A DNA stretch of 64,000 nucleotides from Streptomyces halstedii. Lineage in GTDB: Bacteria; Actinomycetota; Actinomycetes; Streptomycetales; Streptomycetaceae. Below the pieces are notes generated by a model. It was not told the DNA's origin. It made no database searches and worked only from the letters and a program-made list of their open reading frames with translations. The DNA is taken from NCBI GenBank assembly GCA_000720535.1, contig JOAZ01000015.1, positions 108,262-172,261 of the forward strand, written 5' to 3'. Positions 42,188 through 52,623 of the stretch are shown here, one piece after another. The translations under genes were made by a program, and so were the position numbers. Position 1 is the stretch's first letter. Each line of letters starts with the position of its first letter.

Positions 42188-42616
42188 ATGAACACGGACA
42201 GGACGAGGCCGGCCGGACGACGCGACCGCACGCGGCCCGGCACCGTGCCGACGCGACGGACACCGCACCGGCCCCGGCCGCCGCTGCGGCCGCACCAGTG
42301 GTTCGCCGAGCGCCTGCTCGCGGTGCTCAGCGGCCAGCGCCCGGTGCACTGGATGCTGGGACACACGATCGGCGAGGCCTACGACCAGTTGGCGGAGCTC
42401 GCCCCGGCCTCACCGCTCGGCGCGGGGTGCCGCCGCCCCGTCGTCCGCGCCTGCCACGGCACCCAGCCCGCCACCGGGGTGGTCGAGGCCTTCGCCAGCA
42501 TCGCCACGGGCGAACGGGTGCGCGCGATGGCCTTCCGCCTGGAACAGGGCCCGGACCTGCGCTGGCGCTGCGCCGCCGTGGACCTGGGCGGCGAACGCCT
42601 CCCGGCCGTCCGCTGA
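42188..42616 (+). CDS. Rv3235-family protein next to secA
   Basis: A 142-residue protein. The N-terminus (about 1-35) is Arg/Pro/Thr-rich and probably disordered. The core (about 37-140) starts WFAERLLAVLSGQRPVHWML and includes ACHGTQPATGVVEAFASI and RAMAFRLEQGPDLRWRCAAV, like the mycobacterial protein Rv3235, which also lies near secA. The fold resembles SecB/NTF2-like small domains only loosely, so I give no function. It is convergent with secA, and a perfect terminator separates them. GGGGA precedes the ATG by 7 bases. Confidence 0.8.
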   Translation: MNTDRTRPAGRRDRTRPGTVPTRRTPHRPRPPLRPHQWFAERLLAVLSGQRPVHWMLGHTIGEAYDQLAELAPASPLGAGCRRPVVRACHGTQPATGVVEAFASIATGERVRAMAFRLEQGPDLRWRCAAVDLGGERLPAVR

Positions 42617-42722
42617 CCACGAGGCGGCCGGGCCGGGGGACGCGCCCCCACGGAACCGTCCCGCACCGGACCGCCCTCCGTACCGCACACGGCCGCACGC
42701 GGCCCGCGGACCTCGCAGACAC

Positions 42723-42758
42723 GCCTGGGCCGGACACCCCGTGGTGTCCGGCCCAGGC
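42723..42758. terminator. bidirectional terminator between Rv3235-like gene and secA
   Basis: GCCTGGGCCGGACACC (42723-42738) and GGTGTCCGGCCCAGGC (42743-42758) pair perfectly over 16 bp with the loop CCGT. The gene ends are at 42616 (+) and 42826 (-). Confidence 0.9.
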
Positions 42759-42825
42759 ACGACGCGTCCGGCGCCGACTACTGCTCGCCGCGGATACTTC
42801 CCGCCGCCGTTACTTCTCGCTGCCG

Positions 42826-45651
42826 TTACTTCTTGCGGCGGCGGCCGCCGCCCTTCTGCGCCTTGCGCCGCTCGGCCCGCGTCATCCCGTCACCCGAGGA
42901 ACGCCCGCCGTCACCGTCCTCGTTGGAGAAGTCGCCCTCGACGACCCCGCCCTCACCGTCCACCGTGGGCGCGGAGAAGTGCAGCCGGTCGGGCCGCTGC
43001 GGCGCGTCCAGGCCCTTGGCCCGGATCTCCGGACGCCCGGACCCCGCCGCCACGGGGGCGTCCTCCTTGGTCAGCGACGGCCGCTCCGCCTCCTCCGGAA
43101 GCGGAACCTCCTCGACCTGCTGCTCGACCTGGACCTCCAGGTTGAACAGGTAGCCGACGGACTCCTCCTTGATGCCCTCCATCATGGCGTTGAACATGTC
43201 GAAGCCCTCACGCTGGTACTCGACCAGCGGGTCCTTCTGCGCCATGGCACGGAGGCCGATGCCCTCCTGGAGGTAGTCCATCTCGTAGAGGTGCTCACGC
43301 CACTTGCGGTCCAGGACCGACAGCACCACACGCCGCTCCAGCTCGCGCATGATGTCCGAGCCGAGCGTCTTCTCGCGCTCCTCGTACTGCTCGTGGATGT
43401 CGTCCTTGACCGACTCCGCGATGAAGTCGGCGGTGACCCCGGCGAGGTCGCCCGCGGCCTCCTCCAGCTCGGCGACCGTGACCTTCACCGGGTAGAGCTG
43501 CTTGAACGCGCCCCACAGCCGGTCGAGGTCCCACTCCTCGGAGAAGCCCTCGGCCGTCTCCTGGCGGATGTAGTCGTCGATCGTGTCGTCCATGAAGTGC
43601 CGGATCTGGTCCTGGAGGTCCTCGCCCTCCAGGACGCGGCGGCGCTCGCCGTAGATGACCTCGCGCTGCCGGTTGAGCACCTCGTCGTACTTCAGGACGT
43701 TCTTACGCGTCTCGAAGTTCTGCTGCTCCACCTGCGACTGCGCGGACGCGATCGCCCGGGTCACCATCTTGTTCTCGATCGGCACGTCGTCGGGGACGTT
43801 CGCCATGGACATCACGCGCTCGACCATCTGGGCCTTGAACAGCCGCATCAGGTCGTCGCCCAGCGACAGGTAGAACCGGGACTCGCCCGGGTCGCCCTGA
43901 CGGCCGGAACGGCCGCGCAGCTGGTTGTCGATGCGCCGCGACTCGTGCCGCTCGGTGCCCAGCACGTACAGCCCGCCGAGGTCCTTGACCTCCTCGAACT
44001 CCGCCCGCACGGCCTCCTCGGCCTTCTCCAGCGCGGCGGGCAGGGCTGCGGCCCACTCCTCGACGTGCTCGACGGGGTCCAGGCCGCGCTGGCGCAGCTC
44101 CGCCTCGGCGAGGTCGTCCGGGTTGCCGCCGAGCTTGATGTCGGTGCCTCGGCCGGCCATGTTCGTGGCGACCGTGACGGCGCCCTTGCGGCCGGCCTGG
44201 GCGACGATCGTCGCCTCACGGTCGTGCTGCTTGGCGTTGAGCACCTCGTGCTGGACCCCGCGCTTGGAGAGCTGCTGCGAGAGGTACTCGGACTTCTCGA
44301 CCGAGGTCGTGCCGACGAGGATCGGCTGGCCCTTCTCGTGCTTCTCCGCGATGTCGTCGACGACGGCGGCGAACTTGGCGACCTCGGTGCGGTAGATCAG
44401 GTCCGACTGGTCGGCGCGCTGCATCGGCCGGTTCGTCGGGATCGGCACGACGCCGAGCTTGTAGATCTGGTGGAACTCGGCGGCCTCGGTCATCGCCGTA
44501 CCGGTCATGCCGGAGAGCTTGCTGTACAGGCGGAAGAAGTTCTGGAGGGTGATCGTGGCGAGGGTCTGGTTCTCGTCCTTGATGTCCACCCCTTCCTTCG
44601 CCTCGATGGCCTGGTGCATGCCCTCGTTGTAACGGCGGCCGGCGAGGATACGGCCGGTGTGCTCGTCGACGATCATGACTTCGCCGTCGATGACGACGTA
44701 GTCCTTGTCCTTCTTGAAGAGTTCCTTGGCCTTGATCGCGTTGTTGAGGTACCCGACGAGCGGGGTGTTGACCGACTCGTAGAGGTTGTCGATCCCGAGC
44801 CAGTCCTCGACCTTGGAGACACCGGGCTCGTGGATGGCCACGGTCCGCTTCTTCTCGTCGACCTCGTAGTCGCCGGTCTCCTCGACGCCCTTCAGCGGGT
44901 TGCCCGCCTCGCCCCTGGTCAGGCGCGTGACCAGCTTGGCGAAGTCGCCGTACCACTTGGTGGCCTGGTCGGCCGGACCGGAGATGATCAGCGGTGTACG
45001 GGCCTCGTCCACGAGGATCGAGTCGACCTCGTCCACGATGGCGAAGTTGTGGCCGCGCTGGACGAGCTCCTCCTGCGACCACGCCATGTTGTCGCGGAGG
45101 TAGTCGAAGCCGAACTCGTTGTTCGTGCCGTAGGTGATGTCGTGGGCGTACTGCTCGCGGCGCTGCGCCGGCGTCATGTTGGCGACGATGCAGCCGACCT
45201 CCAGCCCGAGGAAGGCGTGTACCCGGCCCATCATCTCGGAGTCACGGGAGGCCAGGTAGTCGTTCACCGTGATCAGGTGGACGCCCTTGCCGGAGAGCGC
45301 GTTGAGGTAGGCGGGCAGCGTGCCGACGAGGGTCTTGCCCTCACCGGTCTTCATCTCGGCCACATAGCCGAGGTGAAGCGCGGCACCGCCCATGATCTGG
45401 ACGTCGTAGTGGCGCTGTCCCAGGACGCGCTTGGCGGCCTCACGGACGGTCGCGAACGCTTCGGGAAGCAGGTCGTCCAGGCTCTCGCCGTCCGCGTACC
45501 GTTCCTTGTACTCGTCGGTGAGCGCCCGCAGCTCGGCGTCGGAGAGGTTGACGAAGTCCTCTTCGATGGAGCTGACCTGGTCCGCGATGCGGTGCAGTTT
45601 GCGCAGGATCTTGCCTTCGCCTGCACGCATGAGCTTGTTGAAGACGGACAC
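42826..45651 (-). CDS. secA: protein translocase ATPase SecA
   Basis: The motor of the Sec pathway (941 residues) pushes unfolded preproteins through SecYEG using ATP. Walker A is [14 protein letters not shown] (about 101-114), the DEAD-like box is [17 protein letters not shown] (about 207-223), and the second motor domain has [15 protein letters not shown] and [10 protein letters not shown]. The C-terminal tail is Lys/Arg-rich (GGGRRRKK) and lacks the cysteine/histidine zinc motif found in E. coli SecA, as is common in actinobacteria. The start is GTG, giving [14 protein letters not shown], the standard N-terminus; a longer reading is not family-like. It is a single gene here, with the GNAT gene divergent. 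Confidence 0.98.
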   Translation of the reverse strand: MSVFNKLMRAGEGKILRKLHRIADQVSSIEEDFVNLSDAELRALTDEYKERYADGESLDDLLPEAFATVREAAKRVLGQRHYDVQIMGGAALHLGYVAEMKTGEGKTLVGTLPAYLNALSGKGVHLITVNDYLASRDSEMMGRVHAFLGLEVGCIVANMTPAQRREQYAHDITYGTNNEFGFDYLRDNMAWSQEELVQRGHNFAIVDEVDSILVDEARTPLIISGPADQATKWYGDFAKLVTRLTRGEAGNPLKGVEETGDYEVDEKKRTVAIHEPGVSKVEDWLGIDNLYESVNTPLVGYLNNAIKAKELFKKDKDYVVIDGEVMIVDEHTGRILAGRRYNEGMHQAIEAKEGVDIKDENQTLATITLQNFFRLYSKLSGMTGTAMTEAAEFHQIYKLGVVPIPTNRPMQRADQSDLIYRTEVAKFAAVVDDIAEKHEKGQPILVGTTSVEKSEYLSQQLSKRGVQHEVLNAKQHDREATIVAQAGRKGAVTVATNMAGRGTDIKLGGNPDDLAEAELRQRGLDPVEHVEEWAAALPAALEKAEEAVRAEFEEVKDLGGLYVLGTERHESRRIDNQLRGRSGRQGDPGESRFYLSLGDDLMRLFKAQMVERVMSMANVPDDVPIENKMVTRAIASAQSQVEQQNFETRKNVLKYDEVLNRQREVIYGERRRVLEGEDLQDQIRHFMDDTIDDYIRQETAEGFSEEWDLDRLWGAFKQLYPVKVTVAELEEAAGDLAGVTADFIAESVKDDIHEQYEEREKTLGSDIMRELERRVVLSVLDRKWREHLYEMDYLQEGIGLRAMAQKDPLVEYQREGFDMFNAMMEGIKEESVGYLFNLEVQVEQQVEEVPLPEEAERPSLTKEDAPVAAGSGRPEIRAKGLDAPQRPDRLHFSAPTVDGEGGVVEGDFSNEDGDGGRSSGDGMTRAERRKAQKGGGRRRKK

Positions 45652-45891
45652 TGAGGCTGGTCTCCTTGCCGGTCGGGCCTGGCACTGGGTCGTGTGATGG
45701 ACTCTGGCGCGGGCACGGCAGGTGGGCCCCACCGCAACGGCCATCGTAAGCGAGGACCACGCCGCGCCGGGAGGGCTGCTGCCGCGTTGGACCGCGGCAC
45801 CCTCCTCGGAACAACGGCCGGAGGGTACGGAAGGTGCCGGGAAGCCGGAAAAGTGCTCGCCCCGGGAGCCCCGGATCACCACAATCCCTTC

Positions 45892-46482
45892 ATGGAGCCC
45901 ATCACACTGAGCACCGAACGCCTGCTGCTGCGCCCGTTCGGGCCGCAGGACGCCGAGGACACCCACGCCGCCTGCCAGGACCCCGGAATCCGGCGCTGGA
46001 CGGTCGTCCCCTCGCCGTACACCCGCGCCGACGCGGAACTCTTCACCGGGAAGCTGTCCCCGCAGGGGTGGGCGGACGACACCATGTACAACTTCGCGGT
46101 GGTACTGCGCGAGAGCGGCGCGCTGGTCGGCGCGGTCGGCGTGAACAGCCGCGTCCTGACGGGCACCTACGAGGTCGGCTTCTGGACGGCCCGGGAGCAC
46201 CGCGGCCGCGGCTACACCACCGAGGCCGTGCGCGAGGCGGCGCGCTGGTCGTTCACGGACCTCGCCGCGGACCGTCTGGAGTGGCGGGCCGAGGTCGGCA
46301 ACGTACCGTCGCGGGCCGTGGCGCTGAAGGCGGGGTTCCGCATGGAGGGCGACCAGCGCTCGGCCCTGTTCAACAAGGGGACGCGGCGTGACGTCTGGAT
46401 CGGCGCCCTGATCCCCGCCGACCTGGGGCTGGCGGGCACCCATCCCTATCTTCCCGCCCCCGGTGTCAGTGCGACGCCCTAA
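45892..46482 (+). CDS. GNAT-family N-acetyltransferase
   Basis: A 196-residue acetyltransferase of the RimJ/RimL type. It opens [20 protein letters not shown], has the acetyl-CoA loop [16 protein letters not shown] (about 98-113) with the R-x-x-G-x-G/A pattern, and [17 protein letters not shown] near the end. The substrate could be a protein N-terminus or a small amine; the sequence does not tell. No good Shine-Dalgarno precedes the ATG. It lies divergent from secA and 10 bases before the glycosylase gene, so the two form an operon. Confidence 0.88.
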   Translation: MEPITLSTERLLLRPFGPQDAEDTHAACQDPGIRRWTVVPSPYTRADAELFTGKLSPQGWADDTMYNFAVVLRESGALVGAVGVNSRVLTGTYEVGFWTAREHRGRGYTTEAVREAARWSFTDLAADRLEWRAEVGNVPSRAVALKAGFRMEGDQRSALFNKGTRRDVWIGALIPADLGLAGTHPYLPAPGVSATP

Positions 46483-46492
46483 GGTTCCACGC

Positions 46493-47668
46493 ATGACGCC
46501 CGTGCCGCCGCCCGTTCTGGAAATCTCCGCCGACCAGGCCCGCCGGATCGCCCTGCGCGCCCAGGGACTCCTGGGCGCGCCGGACCGCCGGGGCGGAGTC
46601 GCGGGAGTGCTCCGCCACCTCGGGGCCGTCCAGCTCGACACGATCTCGGTCCTGGCCCGTTCGCACGAACTCGTCCCGTACGCACGGCTCGGCGCCGTCG
46701 GCCGCCGCACGGTCGAGGAGGCGTACTGGTCGGGCGGGCGCTCCTTCGAGTACTGGTCGCACGCCGCGTGCGTCCTGCCGGTCGAGGAGTGGCCGCACTT
46801 CGCCTTCCGCCGCCGCGCCTTCCGCACCCGCCCGCACTGGAACCACACGCTCCCCGACGGCGCGTACGACACGGTGATCAAGCAGTTGCGCGCGGAGGGG
46901 CCGCTGACGGCCACGGAGTTGGGCGGCGCGAAGAACGGCGGCGAGTGGTGGGACTGGTCGGCGTCCAAGGTCGCCGTCGAACGGGCCCTGATGTACGGCG
47001 AAGTGGTCTGCACCGAGCGGCGCGGCTGGAAGCGCGTCTACGACCTGGCCGAGCGCGCCATCCCCGGCGCCCTGCTCCACGACGACCTGGACGACGCGGA
47101 GTGCCTGCGCCGGCTGGTCGCCCTCGCGGGCGGTTCGCTGGGCATCGGCACCCGGGCGGACATCGCCGACTACCACCGCCTCAAGGCCGAGGAGTTCGAC
47201 GCCGTGGTGGCGGACTCCGGGCTCGTCCCGGTGGCCGTGCGCGGCTGGGCGAAGCCGGCCTGGGCCGACCCGCGGGCGTTGGCGTCGGAGCCGCGCGGAC
47301 GCCACCGTACGACGCTGCTGTCCCCGTTCGACTCGCTGGTCTGGGAACGCGCCCGCACCGAGCGGATCTTCGGCTTCACCCACCGCCTGGAGGCGTATGT
47401 GCCCCGGCTCAAGCGGGTCCACGGCTACTTCGCGATGCCCCTGCTGGCGGGCGGGCGGCTCCAGGGCCGGGTCGACCCCGCCCGGGAGGGCACCACACTG
47501 GTGGCCCGGCAGGTGTCGCTGGACGGCAGGAAGGCTGTGACGCCGATGGCCGAGGCGCTGGTGGAGGCGGCCTCCTGGGTCGGCTGCACGGCGGTACGGC
47601 TGGAGAAGGTGGACGCCCCGGAGCTGCGCGAGCCGCTCATGGCGGAAATCGCCCGCGCCCTCTCCTGA
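46493..47668 (+). CDS. YcaQ/AlkZ-type winged-helix DNA glycosylase
   Basis: A 391-residue protein of the HTH_42 fold. The catalytic motif is QLD (Q47-L48-D49 in [10 protein letters not shown]), the QxD type of E. coli YcaQ, which opens DNA interstrand crosslinks, rather than the QxQ of antibiotic-resistance AlkZ. Other family blocks are [40 protein letters not shown] (about 280) and [10 protein letters not shown]. Three winged-helix repeats are expected. It probably removes bulky or crosslinked alkylated bases. It may be co-transcribed with the GNAT gene, but no functional link is evident. An in-frame GTG 30 bases upstream gives no better start. Confidence 0.85.
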   Translation: MTPVPPPVLEISADQARRIALRAQGLLGAPDRRGGVAGVLRHLGAVQLDTISVLARSHELVPYARLGAVGRRTVEEAYWSGGRSFEYWSHAACVLPVEEWPHFAFRRRAFRTRPHWNHTLPDGAYDTVIKQLRAEGPLTATELGGAKNGGEWWDWSASKVAVERALMYGEVVCTERRGWKRVYDLAERAIPGALLHDDLDDAECLRRLVALAGGSLGIGTRADIADYHRLKAEEFDAVVADSGLVPVAVRGWAKPAWADPRALASEPRGRHRTTLLSPFDSLVWERARTERIFGFTHRLEAYVPRLKRVHGYFAMPLLAGGRLQGRVDPAREGTTLVARQVSLDGRKAVTPMAEALVEAASWVGCTAVRLEKVDAPELREPLMAEIARALS

Positions 47669-47821
47669 GCGCCGCTCACAGCCGCGGCGGGGCCCCGGCG
47701 CACCGGACGCCCAAGGCCGCCGGGCCCGGCGCGGCTCGCCAAAAGGCGGCCCCACCGGAGGCAGGAAGGGACGGCAGGGGAGGCGCGGGAGCTGGGGTGC
47801 GCGGTGACGTGCGGTGACGTG

Positions 47822-47837
47822 CGGGGCGCCCGCCCCG
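47822..47837. terminator. short hairpin between convergent genes
   Basis: CGGGGCG, loop CC, CGCCCCG (7 bp). It is preceded by two exact tandem copies of GCGGTGACGT (47801-47820). It lies between the glycosylase stop (47668) and the response-regulator stop (47926). A weak candidate. Confidence 0.35.
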
Positions 47838-47925
47838 ATCCGCTCCGGCGACTCGACCGGGCGCCCGGCGCCGTCACGCGGCGGCGGGGGGCCGTCACGC
47901 GGCGCCGGGGGCTGCGGACCTCATC

Positions 47926-48678
47926 TCACCGGATCTCCAGAATCTTTTCCCGCATGGCGTAGACGACCGCCTCCATGCGGGAGTGCAGCTGGAGTTTCTC
48001 CAGAATATTGCGGACGTGGTTCTTCACCGTGTTCTCGGAGATGAACAATTCCTTGGCGATGTCCCGGTTGTTCATCCCGGTGGCGACGAGCTTGAGCACT
48101 TCCAGCTCCCGCTCCGTGAGCCGCGGGGCGGGAACGAGCCGGCGTTCGTCGGTGCGCTGGATCATCGACTTGAACTCGGTGAGGAGTTTCGAGGCCATCG
48201 ACGGACTGATCTGGGACTGACCGTCCGCCACCGCGCGAATGGCCGTGGCCACCTCGTCGGTGGAGATCTCCTTCAGGAGATAGCCGGTGGCACCCGCCTT
48301 GATCGCCTCGTAGAGGTCCGCCTCCTCGTCGCTGATCGTCAGCATGATGATCTTCGCGCTGGGCGCCACTTCCTTGATCGAGGTGCATGCCTCGATGCCG
48401 CCCCTCCTGGGCATCCGGACATCCATCAGCACGATGTCGGGCAGCAGGTCCGCGGCCTTGTCCACCGCCTCGGCGCCGTCCCCGGCCTCTCCGATGACCT
48501 GGATGTCCTCCTCCTGGGCGAGGACGATCTCCAGGCCTCTGCGGAAGAGCGCGTGGTCGTCGACGACGAGGACCCTGATGGGCTCCTCGCGGGAACCGCC
48601 GTCGTCGGTCCCGCGCTCCGCCACCGCGGCGTCATGGGCACCGTTCGTCCTGCGCACCGGTCCGAAGGTGTCCGCCAT
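47926..48678 (-). CDS. orphan NarL/LuxR-type response regulator
   Basis: A 250-residue regulator. An unusual N-terminal extension (about 1-32, charged) precedes the receiver domain (about 34-152) with the acidic pair DD (40-41), the phosphorylation aspartate D86 in IVLMDVRMP and the conserved lysine in YLLKE. The LuxR-type DNA-binding domain (about 184-246) reads [20 protein letters not shown] and [14 protein letters not shown], split. No histidine kinase gene is adjacent, so it is an orphan here. Its place next to hpf and secA fits the orphan regulator I recall near SCO3008. It may also be controlled without phosphorylation. The start ATG has GGGGGAGGAAC upstream, a strong Shine-Dalgarno. 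Confidence 0.93.
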   Translation of the reverse strand: MADTFGPVRRTNGAHDAAVAERGTDDGGSREEPIRVLVVDDHALFRRGLEIVLAQEEDIQVIGEAGDGAEAVDKAADLLPDIVLMDVRMPRRGGIEACTSIKEVAPSAKIIMLTISDEEADLYEAIKAGATGYLLKEISTDEVATAIRAVADGQSQISPSMASKLLTEFKSMIQRTDERRLVPAPRLTERELEVLKLVATGMNNRDIAKELFISENTVKNHVRNILEKLQLHSRMEAVVYAMREKILEIR

Positions 48679-48874
48679 CGTTCCTCCCCCTGAAGGCCAC
48701 GGCCTGAGCTCACAGGCTGTCCGCCAACGGCAGTTCTCGGAACGCCGGTTGGCTTGGGACACCATGCTTTCATGCCTGGAGGCCGAAACGGTGTTCCCGC
48801 CGCGGCGCACGCGGTGCCCCCGGGGCGCACAGACGCTTCCGGGGGCACCGCGCGTACGGGCTAAGTGAACGGCG

Positions 48875-49564
48875 TCAGCCCCCGAGCGCACCGCCCGCAC
48901 CGCCCGCCTCGTCGGCGGCCAGGGGGTCGGTCCTCAGGTGGATCACGCCGTAGTCGTACGCGTGCCGCCGGTAGACGACACTCGGTTCCTTGGTCTCGGA
49001 GTCGACGAACAGGTAGAAGTCGTGCCCGACCAGCTCCATCTCGTAGAGCGCCTGGTCGAGCGTCATCGGTGCTGCGACGTGCGTCTTCTCGCGTACCACG
49101 AGCGGCCCGTCGCCCTGTACGTCGAGCGAACCGGCCTTGGTGGCGGGTACGGGCGGCGGCGTCTGGGCGCCGACCAGCTCGCCGTCCCCGTTGAACGAAG
49201 CGGCGTCCGGCACGACCTCGCCCACCGCGGCGGCGGACAACCGGCCGTTGCCCCGGCGGCTGTACCGCTTGTCGTGCTCCTTGCGCAGCCGTGCGTCCAG
49301 CTTGTCGGTGGCCAGGTCCAGCGCTGCGTACGGGTCGCCTGCTGCCGCCTCCGCCCTGATGACCGGTCCACGCGAGCGGAGCGTGATCTCCACCCGTGCC
49401 GCACGGTCGGCCTGACGGGGGTTCAGCTCCTTGGACACCTCGACGTCCAGGCTCATCACCTTGCCGTCGAACTTCTGGATCTTGTCCAGCTTCAGCTTCT
49501 CGGCCACGTGCTTGCGGAACCGCTCGGGCACCTCGGTCTTGCGGCCCTTGACGACGATGTCCAC
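48875..49564 (-). CDS. hpf: long-form ribosome hibernation promoting factor
   Basis: A 229-residue long HPF, which pairs 70S ribosomes into inactive 100S dimers in stationary phase. The N-terminal domain (about 1-100) binds the decoding centre: [20 protein letters not shown] and [20 protein letters not shown] variable linker (about 105-165) leads to the C-terminal dimerisation domain (about 170-222) with [19 protein letters not shown] and [15 protein letters not shown]. The start is GTG with ACGGAG upstream. The leader contains a 22-bp palindrome. The gene lies between the orphan regulator and a ComF-like gene, all on the minus strand but with large gaps. The short tail is Gly-rich. Confidence 0.96.
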   Translation of the reverse strand: MDIVVKGRKTEVPERFRKHVAEKLKLDKIQKFDGKVMSLDVEVSKELNPRQADRAARVEITLRSRGPVIRAEAAAGDPYAALDLATDKLDARLRKEHDKRYSRRGNGRLSAAAVGEVVPDAASFNGDGELVGAQTPPPVPATKAGSLDVQGDGPLVVREKTHVAAPMTLDQALYEMELVGHDFYLFVDSETKEPSVVYRRHAYDYGVIHLRTDPLAADEAGGAGGALGG

Positions 49565-49889
49565 GCAGAACTCCGTTCCCGGATCGCCCCGCTCAGAGGC
49601 GGAGCATCTCCTTTTCGCACCAGGCTCCGGTGATCACCGGAGCCGCGGACTCGGTGACTTTCACCTCCTCCCCCTGCGGCGAGATCTGCGCCCCACCGCT
49701 TTCCGTGCTTCTGGCCTACTGGTGGGTTACCTGCCCGAAACCTGGTGGTGCATTCATCGAGGTCCGGCATTCACCGTGCCTCACAACCGAACATAGCCTG
49801 CTCGGCCCCCTGTCGGCACCCGCTACTCGTGCGTACCTCCGATCAGGGCTCTGTACCCCCTCCCCACCTGCAACGATGAAACATTTCTG
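49565..49889. other. 325-base leader region of hpf
   Basis: No gene is seen between the hpf start and the ComF-like stop. The region must hold the hpf promoter on the minus strand. A stress-sigma-like GTTT (reverse at 49879-49882) with GGGTAC (reverse at 49853-49858) is visible, but the gap of 20 bases is too long for the usual 14-17. The 22-bp palindrome at 49623 is listed separately. Confidence 0.4.
49623..49644. promoter_or_regulatory. perfect 22-bp palindrome in the hpf leader
   Basis: GGCTCCGGTGA followed by its exact reverse complement TCACCGGAGCC, ending 59 bases before the hpf GTG. It may be an operator for a dimeric regulator or, in RNA, a hairpin shielding the leader. A terminator is less likely because hpf lies just downstream. 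Confidence 0.55.
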
Positions 49890-50606
49890 TCAGTTCCGGT
49901 TTAATTCGAAAGCGGATGGGGATGCCGAGACCACAGCGGCGCTCAGGGGTCCTGCCCGGCCCCCGGCCGGCCGTGCCGTGCGCACGGCACGCGCCGCCTC
50001 GGCGAGGGTGGCTCCGGTCGTCAGGAGGTCGTCCACCAGCACCACCCGGCCGCCGCTCAGCAACCGCCCGCCCCGGACGTCGACCTCCAGGGCGCCCGCC
50101 AGGTTCGCCTGGCGCTCCCTGGCGCCCAGCCCCGCCTGGTCCGCCACCACGCGCCGCTGCCGCACCACGGGGGTCACCCGGGCCGGAACACCCCCGCGCC
50201 GCAGCTCCGCCGCCGCGGCGCGGGCGATCCGGCGGGCCGGGTCGTGCCCACGCGCCGCCGTGGCCATCCGTGACGACGGCATCGGCACCAGCAACAGCGG
50301 CCCCTCACCGCCCATCCGCCCCGTCCCGGCCCGTACAGCACCCGCCAGCGCCCTGCCGAGGGCCCCCGCGAGGCCGAGTGCGCCTCGCTCCTTGTGAGCC
50401 AGCAGCACCGCGCGTACCGCGTTCTCGTACGGGGCGGCGGCGTGCACCACCGGGAGCCCGGCGGGCTCCGGCGTCGGCCGCACCCGCTCCGGCGCCACCG
50501 CCAGCTCCGCCGCGCACTCGCCGCACAGCTCCGTCCGGGGCCCGCCGCAGCCGCCGCAGACCGCCGGCAGCACCAGCCCGGTGATCTCCCGCCACCATCC
50601 GCGCAC
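49890..50606 (-). CDS. ComF-like phosphoribosyltransferase-domain protein with a TTA codon
   Basis: A protein of 238 residues from the GTG at 50606. A zinc-ribbon N-terminus (CGGCGGPRTELCGECAAEL, four cysteines) precedes a type I phosphoribosyltransferase fold with the PRPP loop VVLVDDLLTTGATLAEAARA (about 193). ComF proteins act in DNA uptake in competent bacteria, where they help take in and handle DNA; in Streptomyces the role is unknown. Leucine near the end (49902-49904) is TTA, read by the bldA tRNA, so translation of the last four residues may wait for differentiation. Starts at 50654 (TTG) or 50642 (GTG) would add up to 16 residues; the shorter one matches MRGWW-type N-termini I recall. 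Confidence 0.82.
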   Translation of the reverse strand: MRGWWREITGLVLPAVCGGCGGPRTELCGECAAELAVAPERVRPTPEPAGLPVVHAAAPYENAVRAVLLAHKERGALGLAGALGRALAGAVRAGTGRMGGEGPLLLVPMPSSRMATAARGHDPARRIARAAAAELRRGGVPARVTPVVRQRRVVADQAGLGARERQANLAGALEVDVRGGRLLSGGRVVLVDDLLTTGATLAEAARAVRTARPAGGRAGPLSAAVVSASPSAFELNRN

Positions 50607-50757
50607 AGCCCCACTGTGCCCGTACGGCGGGAACCGGGCCACCCCTGTGGACAACGCCCTGTGGACAACGTCCTGTGGACGACCCGGGCCGCGTCCACGC
50701 CCCCGTTCCGGCAGGCCACGCGGGCCCCGTGGGTCAGCCGGGACAGACCCCGTGCGG

Positions 50758-52623
50758 TCAGCCGGGATAGACCAGCGAGGAGCCCTCCTTGAGGACCGTC
50801 TGCCAGTTGTCCCCGGGCGACAGTTTCACTATCCCGTCGCTCTCGGTGTCCGCCATCAGCGGCAGCTGCTCGTCGTCCGCCGCCGCGACGGCCGTCACCT
50901 GGTTCACGCCGGGCAGCACGCCGGAGGACGACGTGGACCCGTCGGCCTGCACGTACCGCACCTGCTGGACCCCGCCCTCCTCCTTGCCGACCACCACCAG
51001 GCGGCTGCGGCCCGACCAGGACACCGCGGTGACATCGGTCAGCTGCGGTGCGGCGGTACGCAGGTCCTCCACCGAGACCCGCTCCGCGTCACCCGAGCCG
51101 TGGCGCTCCACCCGCCCGATCCGCAACGTCGTGTGCTCGCCCTCGGCCACCCGCAGGGCGACACGCACCCCGTCGGCCGACAGCCGCAGGGCCTCGATCC
51201 GGCCCTTGCCCAGGTCGGGGACCGTGACCTCCTGCGGCTCGCCCTCGCCGCCGACCAACCGCAGCAGCCGGGGCCCGGACGGATTCCGGTCGGCGACCCA
51301 CAGATCGCCCCGGCCGTCCCAGCTCGGCGCCGAGAGCCCGTCCTCGGCCTTCTTGGCGTGGCTGGTCACCACGGGGGCGGCCGCCTCGTCCTCCGACACC
51401 AGGGAGGACACGTACAGATTGCGCTGGTCCGCCGACACCGCGGCGCCCTGCTGCTCGTCCCGGGACACGCCGACCGCGCTCATGACCACGTGCCCGGCGC
51501 CCAGCGGGCCCGCCACCGGCTGCGGATCGCCGAGGCCCTTGCTGCCCGCCGGGATCCGCTGCACCCGGCCCTTGTCGTCCACGAAGTACTGGCTGTCGGG
51601 GGCGCCGGAACCCCGGTCCCCCTCGAACTCCTCCGACTCGTCGGCCGCCAGGGAGCACAGCGGACCGTGCTCACCCTGGAGCTCCACCTGCCCCACCCGG
51701 GCGGACGTCAGGTCCCGCAGGGTGAAGAGCACCTGGGCCGCCATCATCCGGCACTCCGCCGGCCCCGCCTTGTCCGCCTGCTTGCTGAGCCGCACCTTCA
51801 GCACGTTCTGGTCGTCGGGAGCCAGGGTGATGTCTCCCTTCCTGAGCGTCGTCCCGGCGGGAAAGCTGGACTCGACCACCGGCCGCAGCCAGTTCGAGGG
51901 GCCCTCCAGGAGCGTCCGCACCGTCTGCGTGGCGGTGTCCATCCGCGTGACCGGGTCCGTCCGGTTGCGTACGTAGACGGGGTCGGCGACCAGGGCCGGC
52001 TCGCTCCCCGCCCGTGCCGCCGCGAAGTAGTACTTGTTCACGGGCCGGTACAGCCGCTTGAAGTCGGACTGCCCCAGCACCAAGCCGTCCGGCACGACGT
52101 CGATGCGCCACTCCTGCTTGCCGTCGGGGCCCTTCTCCAGGACCAGGTGCAGGGCCTGGGAGTAGTCCGTGGGCGCCAGCGGCCGGTAGGAACTCTGCGC
52201 GTCGACCGCCGCCACCTGTTCACCGGTCAGCGTGTACGTGGTCTCGGTGGCCTTGCGCTCCTTGTCGTGGAACGAGGGCCCGTTGCGGTTGGGCGCCTTC
52301 GCGAGCACCGTGGTGCCCTCGCTCGGCTTCCAGGAACGCCCCGCCTGCTGGGTCAGATAGGTACGGGTCGTCGCGAAGCCCGGGTCGTCACTCGTCATCG
52401 ACTCCAGGAAACCGTCGACGATCTCCAGGGGGGCGGCGCCCTCCCTCGGCGGCACCGCGTAGACCTGCACCTGGGCGTCACCGGCCCGCGAGGCCTCGAC
52501 CGCCTTCACATCACCGGTCTCCGGCATCGCTCCGCAACCGGCCAGCACCAGGACGGCGCAGCCGAGCAGCACGGAGACCCGCGCCGCCCGCCCCCGGCGG
52601 CCTCGCCGACGCTCAGTGTCCAC
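50758..52623 (-). CDS. lpqB: lipoprotein LpqB
   Basis: A 621-residue lipoprotein with a signal peptide ending in the lipobox LVLAGC (Cys at about 30). A GerMN domain (about 190-320; for example VRTLLEGPSNWLRPVVESSF, split) and a beta-propeller-like C-terminal half (about 350-600) follow. In mycobacteria LpqB contacts the outer part of MtrB and tunes MtrA phosphorylation, so here it should report envelope state to the same pair. The GTG start overlaps the mtrB stop by 11 bases and has GGAGGACAGG upstream, showing translational coupling. It is the last gene of the mtnA-mtrA-mtrB-lpqB unit. Confidence 0.95.
   Translation of the reverse strand: MDTERRRGRRGRAARVSVLLGCAVLVLAGCGAMPETGDVKAVEASRAGDAQVQVYAVPPREGAAPLEIVDGFLESMTSDDPGFATTRTYLTQQAGRSWKPSEGTTVLAKAPNRNGPSFHDKERKATETTYTLTGEQVAAVDAQSSYRPLAPTDYSQALHLVLEKGPDGKQEWRIDVVPDGLVLGQSDFKRLYRPVNKYYFAAARAGSEPALVADPVYVRNRTDPVTRMDTATQTVRTLLEGPSNWLRPVVESSFPAGTTLRKGDITLAPDDQNVLKVRLSKQADKAGPAECRMMAAQVLFTLRDLTSARVGQVELQGEHGPLCSLAADESEEFEGDRGSGAPDSQYFVDDKGRVQRIPAGSKGLGDPQPVAGPLGAGHVVMSAVGVSRDEQQGAAVSADQRNLYVSSLVSEDEAAAPVVTSHAKKAEDGLSAPSWDGRGDLWVADRNPSGPRLLRLVGGEGEPQEVTVPDLGKGRIEALRLSADGVRVALRVAEGEHTTLRIGRVERHGSGDAERVSVEDLRTAAPQLTDVTAVSWSGRSRLVVVGKEEGGVQQVRYVQADGSTSSSGVLPGVNQVTAVAAADDEQLPLMADTESDGIVKLSPGDNWQTVLKEGSSLVYPG

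Noticed and set aside
42298-45654. A long plus-strand open frame opposite secA
   Set aside because: secA on the minus strand is certain, and the plus-strand translation is low-complexity.
49853-49882. Stress-sigma promoter of hpf
   Set aside because: GTTT and GGGTAC are present but 20 bases apart, too far for the usual spacing, so I do not call a promoter.
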